Shown: positions 25,901 through 34,900 of the stretch, piece by piece
How positions within the stretch are numbered: position 1 is the first letter of the stretch
Layout of the letters: the number at the start of each line of letters is the position of its first letter
From: Catonia carolina
Taxonomy: Eukaryota > Arthropoda > Insecta > Hemiptera > Achilidae
Length of the DNA: 64,000 nt
Reading direction: 5' to 3'
Assembly (NCBI GenBank): GCA_035578175.1
Contig: JAQMRL010000016.1
Location: forward strand, 4,510,721-4,574,720
Position numbers and translations under genes: made by a program
Notes under the pieces: model-generated
Database searches by the model: none
What the model saw: only the letters and a program-made list of their open reading frames with translations
Told to the model about the DNA's origin: nothing

Positions 25901-28900
25901 AATCGCTCCACATCCCGATTTGGCTGTGATACCTCTAGAAACGAAGAAAGTACTTGAACGCCTCTGTAACTTACCTGAGATATTCATAGCTATCGTGTCT
26001 GGAAGAAGTGTGAAAAATGTCAAAGAAATGGTAATGTATTTATCTGTTTTTTTTAAAATTTGAATTTAGTTTATGAGGTGTAGCTATTAAATAACGAGAC
26101 TGACATTGTAAAAAAATTTATTTTATTTAATACATAATCACTTATTGTCACCTTCAATATACACTCCTTCTCTATCCCTACAATGCTCCATGCGAATTTT
26201 CCATTGTTGGAAACAGTGCTGGAAGTCATCTTCTGTCAGCTCCTTCAGAACACGTGCCGCTTTCTCTTACAGCTTCCACAGACTCAAATCTTGTCCCTTT
26301 TAATGCACTTTTCACCTTAGGGAACAGGTAGAAGATAATAACATGTGATGAAACAGTTTTTTACTTATAATCCGGAAATGAAGCGCCAATCCATGCACTG
26401 GAAGAGCCGAACTTCACAGAGAGCCAAAACAGCTCAAATGAGCAAGTTAAAATTTAAAGCAATGATGATTGTTTTTTTGATATCCATGGGATTGTGTACC
26501 TTCACTGGGTTCCTGAAGATTAAACAATTAATCAATATTACTACCTTGAGGTACTTTCTAAACTACGTCAAAGAATAAGGACAAAACTTCCCAAAATGTG
26601 GAAGGACAAATCATGGGTTCTCCACCAAGACAATGCGCCAGCTCATTCCGTGTTATCTGTCAAGAGGTTCCTAGCCAAGTACAGCATCTCATTGTTAGAA
26701 CATCCACCTTATTCACCAGATCTTGCACTGTGTGACTTCTACCTCTTCCCTAAGGTGAAATCTGCATTAAAGGGACAAGATTTGAGTCTGTGGAAGCTGT
26801 AAAAGAGAAAGCGGCACGTGTCCTGAAGGAACTGACAGACGATGACTTCTAGCACTATTTCCAACAATGGAAAATTTGCATGGAGCGTTGTAGGGATAGA
26901 GAAGGAGTGTATATTGAAGGTGACAATAAGTGATTATGTATTAAAGTCTGAGAAAATCAATGTCGATTAATTACTGTTGTCGATGGGGACCGACGACACA
27001 AGGCAAAACTTTGCTTGCGAAGTTGGTGGCCATGAAAAGGACGTTTAATTGGTTGGGGGTCTCTCGCGGAACTCAATCTTTACTGTGTTGTCATCGCAAG
27101 GGCTTTCTTCGGCTGACCGGTGCGGGAATATAGCGTCCACCACTGGTAGCTTCGACCACAGGTGGTGTGTCCAGTCTTGGCTGCGCTCTTCTTCCTCAGT
27201 CGGGAGCTGGATGGTAAGAGTGGCTTGCAGTCTAGGTCGGCTGCTTAAATCCCGTCTAGCGAGTCCACTGCTGACTGTTTGTCGTTAGCAGGTTCTGGTA
27301 CTGTCTGCAGCACTGATAATTGTGGAGCCATCGGTGACAACATAAAAAAATAAATACTAGATATTGAAGTTTGACTTTTGATTATAACAAAACAAAACAA
27401 AATTATTACTAAAAATATATTGTTTTTCAACAAAATAAAATATATTTTTTTCATTAGGTGGGTAAATAAATTTCTATTTGAAAACCAAGCTGTTGTCACC
27501 GGATGGCGACATTAAGTGGCAATCCTTATTAGTTTGGTGGCCCTGAAAAGGGCCGTTTAAGCGGTGGTCGTCGAGGAGCTGGGCGACACGGCGTGTCGTC
27601 GTCATCTTCTTCCCTCCCAGTAGTGCGTCGATGGCTGCTTCGTCGGGTCCGGTGGGCGTAAGGCTCGGTCGAGGGACCGCTGTGGGCATCGCTCGCGTCA
27701 GCAGGCAATGAGGGTCCGGTCGACGGCTTACGGTGACAGGACGGCGAGCCGAAGCATCATCTTCTCTCTTGTGGGGTCGTCGATTAGTCTTCGCTGGAGT
27801 CCGGCAGCCGTGTGCCGTGGTGGACGTCTTGTGGATGGTGTCTGGTTGGAAGTGAATCCCTCGGTGTCTTGATCGGAATTGAATCCCTCTGCTCAGTGCA
27901 GCGCTCTTTATATAGTCACCAAGAGCGCTGTGGTAGAGAGCGGCTACTGGCTTGGCCTTGATGACAAAGGCCTCTGTCGGTGGGGAGCCAAAAGGTTTGT
28001 CGCTATGCCGTCAAAGTGCCTACCACGCCGACAAAGGCCGGAAGATGTATTGAACTATTTACTGCATTAATTTACTAATGCAGTAAATTAATCATTTACT
28101 GCATTTACGGCAATGCAGTAAATGATTAATTAGAAGGGGTGGCGGTGACACCGTTTTATCCTATTTAAAACAACGGAATATGTGAGGATGAGCACTACTC
28201 ATTATAGTTGTCAGTTTATATATTTATGAACAGCCTTGAACATAATAACTGGAGGTAGTGAAGATTCATGATCGTATCGCCTGAAGAAAACTATACCTAA
28301 TTCTATGATTAGATTCTGTTCTTTTACATTTCGTCGTAATAACCACTGATTGCATTAAATAGTGATCACAATAACCAGTGCTTACTGTATTTATTATTTT
28401 TTTTGTAACCCCTAATATGTGTACGTTGCAATCTGTTCAATTCAGAACAATAAGCAACCCCATGACCCAATCAGATGAGGATAATATGTATGACGTGTAA
28501 ATGAGGTGTACTCTTGTACAGACTCAGGTCGACCATTCCTGAGAGAGTTTGGTTAATTGAACCCCAACCATCAAAGTACACCGGTAATAACTCTAGCATT
28601 CAAATCTGTATAAAAGTAACTACCTTTACTAGGATTTGATCCAGGAACCTTCGTCTCCGAAAATCAGCTGTTAAACAGCTGATTATGCCGACAACTTTAC
28701 CTCTAGACCAACCCGGTCGGTTGTATTTACTTTTAACGGTGTAATTCTTTTATAATCAGTTTTTTCTTTTAAATATAATATTATAAACTTTAAGCAAAGA
28801 TGGGGAAAAATCTGAGTAAAGTTCTTAGAATGAAAATATAAAATTAAAATTAATAAATTGAAACATGAAGTATTTGAAGCTGAAGATGACGATGACCATG

Positions 28901-31900
28901 ATGGAGATGATAATGATGCTGATTATGAGATGTCGATGATCAATTGTAGAATTAAAACAAAAAGATTAAATGATTAATAAAATCATAAATGTAAGTCCAA
29001 TGTTTTAAAACGTTTCGGTCTGTGAGCATGTTCGCTGTTGTCAAGGAGGTTAATTGCTAAAGAATTTTCATGCTAATTTTTGTAAAACCCACCGGGCTGG
29101 TCTAGAGGTAAAGTTGTCGCCAAAATCAGATGTTTAACAGCTGATTTTCTGAGACGAAAGTTCCTGGTTCAAATCCTAGTAAAGGTAGTTACTTTTATAC
29201 GGATTTGAATACTAGACAGTAGTTGCCGGTGTACTTTGATGGTTGGGGTTCATTAACCATACTCACTCAGGAATGGTCGACCTGGGTTTGTACAAGACTA
29301 CACCTCATTTACATGTCATACACATCATCCTCATCTAATTGGGTCATGGGGTTGCTTATTGTTCTGAATTGAACAGATTGCAATGTACACAAATTAGGGA
29401 TTTAAAAAAAAATTGTAAATGTGTTTCATGTTTCTTTTTTATGAAGGGCAGGTTTAGATTGTTTTATAATATTTCATTGGTTACATACCATAAGGATCCA
29501 GTGATTACTGTATTTAACTAGTTTTGTTTTTCGTTTTGTTCTACAATGATAGGTTGGTATTGATGAACTTACATATGCTGGAAATCATGGTTTGGAAATT
29601 GTTCAACCTGATGGTTCCCATTTCATGCATCCAATGCCTACTGAATTTGAAGATAAATGCAGTGCCTTATTACAAAAGCTTCAGGATGAAGTACGTATCC
29701 ATATTTTTAACCCTTTCCGTAAGCATCGATGAGATGTATCTCAGTTTGGTGCAATATAGATTAATAACTGTTTATCAATTTCTATTTTATATAATAATTA
29801 CACTAACCTTCTTTTTAAACTGCGTCACCTTTATTTTTATTCTTACTTACATGTGTTTCGGTAGATCCACCATCATCAGAGTAAATAAAATAATTGAAAC
29901 TAAAAAAATTTTTATCTCACTTATTTAAAATTTACAGAAGATGATACATCTTCAGTCATTTGTATAAAACTTATTTAAAATTAATTTATTTTATTTTATC
30001 CCTTCTCATATTTACTGTAGATAGCAGCAGCAGTCAATATCACTTCATAATTCCTAAATTTGACCTGTTCATTCAAAATGTCCTTCTTTTGCTCTTTTAA
30101 ATATTTATAAATATGGAACATCTCATATTTTTCAATTTTATTTTTATTTTCTATATTACATTGTTATATTATATTAAAATGTTCATCTATTTTACCAAAT
30201 TTATGTTTTTCTTCTTTTATATGATTGGTATAGTTAGATATAATGTAGTCACATTTCAGTGCTTTTTTATGTTCATTATTAAATACCTCACTTGAAAATT
30301 ACGACTAGTCATACCAATTGTTTATCAATTAATCAGAATGAAAACAGGGAATTTGAATTCTTATGTTATCCTTTTTGCATCTGTGCGTTTTTCATAATGT
30401 TTTACTGATAATAGTAAATTCCTTCTGCCCATAATAAACAGGTGGAGTGTCAGATTATTTGCACTCAATCTGTTCGTTGCAGGGCTAAAATAAATAGTTC
30501 TGTTTCTTATCACATGGTCAGCCAATTAAATGACTGAATCATTTAAGAACAGAAGAGGTAGAGGCGTTAAAGACACTAGTCAGAGTTACCTCCTCTGAAA
30601 GTAATGAATTTCACTATACAGCCAGACCCTGTGGTGAATGAAGTGAAGGTGTCATTTGCAGAGTGGAAAATATGTGCTTTCAGAGGGCCCGGCATGCTGA
30701 TAAGCATACTTTTCCACTCAGTGAGGAAGGCAATGGTAAACCACCTCACTCCTCGTTTTACTTAGTAAAACCTCTACGGGTTCAAACTAGCCTTTTGGCT
30801 GATGACCTAAACAAGTAAATTCCTTAAACTAGATAGTGTGTATCAACAGTTTACAATTTAAGTGCACATTACGCTGTAGTATACCTAATGTGTTCTCTTA
30901 AAACAGTTACCAATGTTCTTTTGATCATCTCTGTAACACTACTGTAAATAGTAGTTCGTGGCGTAGTGACTGGTGCGCTAGTCTACAAAGCGAAAGGTCC
31001 TGGGTTCGATTCCCGGCTTGGGTCTGGAAATTTTATCGCATTAAACTCACTGTTACACAATCTAGTAGTTGATAATGACAAAGCTGTAAAAAACTAAAAA
31101 AAAGAAATGCATTTGTTAATTCCTGATACTATCAATCACTGATACTTGGAAAAAAAATCTGTATAAATAACCAATTCTCTAGTATTCAAACTGCAGCGAA
31201 AATGCCGTAATTTTCAAGGGTAAAAGATATTAAAAAAGTCTCTTTCATGAGACTATGTGTCTCATGGCTGGTGGCAATTTTTTTTGAAAAAACCGTAAGC
31301 CTATAGAAAGGCTTACCTTTGACCTGTGGCCAAAACCATTATTAATTTCTGTATTTAGTCTTTAAGAGGAATCGAATGATACTGTTTTCGTTTCAAATTC
31401 CAATTTTGATGTCTAGGCTTCCGGTTGAAACCGCAACTTCAAACCCAATCCAGGCCTGCTAACTTTTTTTGTGTAGATTACAAATGTGAAAACCATTTTT
31501 TAAATGCTTTTATTTAACTTACTCTTGGATCCATCAAATCTTGCAACTTAAAATTTTAATACTTCTACCGTATCAATATGAATCAAACTTTGTACACTTG
31601 TTTATCTTCGATGACAATACGCTGTGGAGGTGTTTGTAAAAAAAAATTTAAAAAAAATTTTTTTAATTTTTTTAAGAAACGCTTTTATTTAACAATTACT
31701 TAAAAAAATTAACTAAAAAGAAAAAAATTAAAAAAATTTACAAAAAAAATTTACAAAAAAATCACAGAAAAAAAAATTACAAAAAAAAAAATTTAAGAAA
31801 CGCTATTATTTAACAATTAATCAAAAAAAATGAACTAAAAAGAAAAAAATAAAAAAATTTACAAAAAAAATCACAGAAATTACAGTTAAAAAAATAGACA

Positions 31901-34900
31901 ATTTTTTATGGTTAAATAAAAGCGTGGCGCATTAATATATATAATATTTATTGTAAAATATTCGTTGTATAAAAATGCGCCACGCTTTTATTTAACCATA
32001 AAAAATTGTCTGTATTTTTTTAACTGTAATTTCTGTGATTTTTTTTTTTGTAAATTTTTTTATTTTTTCCTTTTTAGTTCATTTTTTTTGATTAATTTTT
32101 AAATAATAGCGTTTCTTAAAAATGTTTTTTTTTTAACTTTTTTTTTTGATTTTTTTGTAATTTTTTTTTTGTATCTCTTGTAGTTTCTGCCAGATGGATA
32201 TCAGAAAATGATGGATGACAATTTAAAAAATTGCCACCCATATTAATACGTAGTACAGTTGGGTAATTTTGACTTTAAAAAATATTTCTATATTGCTGTC
32301 GTATTAAATAACTAATTTGGTGAATCTTAATCATGTACTGTAGTCTAATCGCTTGTTTAATTATGAATATGGTTTTCTGATAATGGAACGAGTACAAATG
32401 AATCACTTATCAAACGACGAAAGAAGTCGACACAACCAATTGGGCTTTCATGGTGAATATATTGTACACCATTACACATTTATACTTTGCAAATGGGTTT
32501 TCATAATTTTTTCAATTTTCGTTTTTATAATGTAAAATTAAAACCAATTTAAAAAAACTTCGCCGGCCGCATTGGCGAAGTTGGTAACGTGCTCGCCTCT
32601 CATCATGCGGTCTTGGGTTCGAATCCCAGTCAGGCACGGCATTAGTTCATACGTTACAAAAAATCATTTTATCATTCACCGTCTGCATTAGCAGTAATTG
32701 CAGAACAGTCGGACATTAGACAAAAAAAAAAATTAAAAAAACCGTTTTTTTTTTAATTTTCTAAAATTTTAAGTCTGAAAAAGCAAATGGTAATGGTTTA
32801 CTTTACCCCGATTTTAATTATGTATTACATTAGTGTGTGCTTTTACAGGTAGCGTTTTTGTAAATTTATGCAGAACTTAATGAAATTTTATTAAAATTTT
32901 TTTTACGTGAATTTTAGGTATGTAAAGATGGTGCGTGGGTTGAAAATAAAGGTGCCATTCTAACATTCCATTACCGTGAAACGCCCGTTGATGCTCGGCC
33001 CGCAATGATTGAAAAAGCGACGGCTTTAATTGAAAAGTATGGTTTCAAGGCGGGACAAGCACATTGCGCTCTCGAAGCGAGACCTCCTGTCCAGTGGAAC
33101 AAGGGACGTGCCTCACTGCACATTCTACGTACCACTTTTGGTCTTGACTGGAGCGAGCGAATAAAAATTATCTACGTGGGAGACGACATCACAGATGAGG
33201 ATGCTATGGAGGTATGACTTATTTCTTTTTTTCTTAGTTTTCATCTCATTAAAGCACTAAATTAACTACACACGCACAATATCAGTTGTATGAAATTTTA
33301 ACAAAAAGAATCGCATAGTAAATATAAGAGAAAGAGGGTATGACGTCCCTCTTTTTCAGGCCTGTCAAAACGTATGGTACATCATTTAAAAAAACTTATT
33401 GCCTATTACCCCAAATTGAATCGCAGACATTTTTACCTAAATTTTGTGTGCGCACAACTTATCAACTTTCGACTGCGGCACAAATGTCAAAACGATAACC
33501 ACATGAACACAACACAATGAGTACTACTTTGGAGGCAGCCTGTATTAGACTACGACGCTGTGGTGGGAGATCTACTTACTGCGCATGTGCGGCCCACATC
33601 CCACCGTAGTTGGTTACCATTGTACTTATTTGAACAATTTATCATTTTTGAAAAATACAAAAATTATAATAAATTTTTAATTCGTTCCCCATACGACTAG
33701 ATCATCGGCAAACAAAAAAATATTGTATGGTATTTCAAATACTGAAAAAATATTGTATGGTGACCCAGCGTTGATTAACGCAGGTACGCGCCTGCAAGAA
33801 ATCTAACCAGATACCTGTTTCTTTGTGTTTTAACTCTTATCTGTCTACGCCTCATCCTTTCAGCTATTAACTCAAACATTTTTACATGTGAAAGAATGTT
33901 TGTAGGACATTATGACATTCACCCTGTTACTCAGTTGTTATATTATCTCAGTCAGAGTCTTCTTTTCCGATATTAGTACTGAAAGTAATTTCAAGGAAAT
34001 TTTTTTGGAAAATAAATTGTTTCTTTAATTCCAGTAGTTATGTCTCAACATATCAGTTACGTCAGTTATGTCTCACTGCGTAAAGGTCATCTGATCCTAC
34101 ATGATACTTTATAAAATAACATTTTAAAAATTTCAAATTGTAAAGAATTTTTTTTTGTTTTTATTAAAAAAGCTGGCTAAAGGATGTCACAGTAATATTA
34201 TTTCAATTTAAATTAAGTTATTTTGTTATTTTAAATTTAAATAAATAAATAAATAAATTTATTAAAATTATTCATAAAACTACACTTGTTTTTTTATGAA
34301 AATATAAAAATTGATTTTATTATTTTGTAAAATTTTATTGTATATACAGAGTGATTCAATAAGATGGAAACAATTTCAATAAGCTGTATTTCCTGAACTA
34401 CATGTTATATTTTAATTCTGTAAATTACATTTGAAAGAGAAAGTTTTAAATTTTAATTTACATACATGAAAGTTTATAGATGTTCAATGTGTCCTCCTCC
34501 GGCTGCACGTACAACATCTAGACGGTAACTGAACTCATCCCAAACTCTCTGACGCATGTCTTGGGTCACTGAGTTGACTGCAGCTGTGATACGATTCCTT
34601 AGTTCATTCAAATTGGTGGGAAGAGGTGGTATGTAAACTGCACTTTTCACGAACCCCCACAAGAAAAAGTCACAGGGTGTGAGATCTGGAGACCTCGGTG
34701 GCCAAAACTGAAGTGCAGAGTCGTCATTCGCCATGCGACCTATCCATCGTTGACGTATGGATTCATTTAGGAAACGCCGAACATTGCGATGCCAATGGGG
34801 TGGAGCTCCGTCCTGCTGGAAAATGTAATCTCCTGAATCTTCATTCATTTGAGGAAATCCACCCCATTGGCATCGCAATGTTCGGCGTTTCCTAAATGAA

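Larger units (their letters stand above)
26990..28050 (-). other. GC-rich island with two histone-type 3' stem-loops, no histone ORF
   Basis: Markedly GC-richer than its surroundings, in TPS intron 8. On the - strand one unit starts with a TATA box (TATATAAAG, 27914-27906), continues about 350 nt and ends with a canonical histone stem-loop (27554-27539) followed by ACCAAA. A second, degraded stem-loop (27043-27028) ends a further GC-rich unit at about 27340-27020. The open - strand frame 27689-27474 (71 aa, [10 protein letters not shown]...) reads through the stem-loop and resembles no histone I know. Two tandem ~25-nt repeats (AGGGATTC-A-TTCC...GACACC) lie just after the presumed start. Gene, pseudogene or repeat is undecided. 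Confidence 0.55.

Noticed and set aside
27049..27288. 79-codon + strand frame in the GC-rich island
   Set aside because: No domain, no splice or start context, and opposite to the strand carrying TATA and stem-loop; likely chance in GC-rich DNA.
27474..27689. 71-codon - strand frame ending beyond the histone-type stem-loop
   Set aside because: A stem-loop-processed mRNA would end before its stop codon, and the sequence resembles no histone; kept only as part of the island description.
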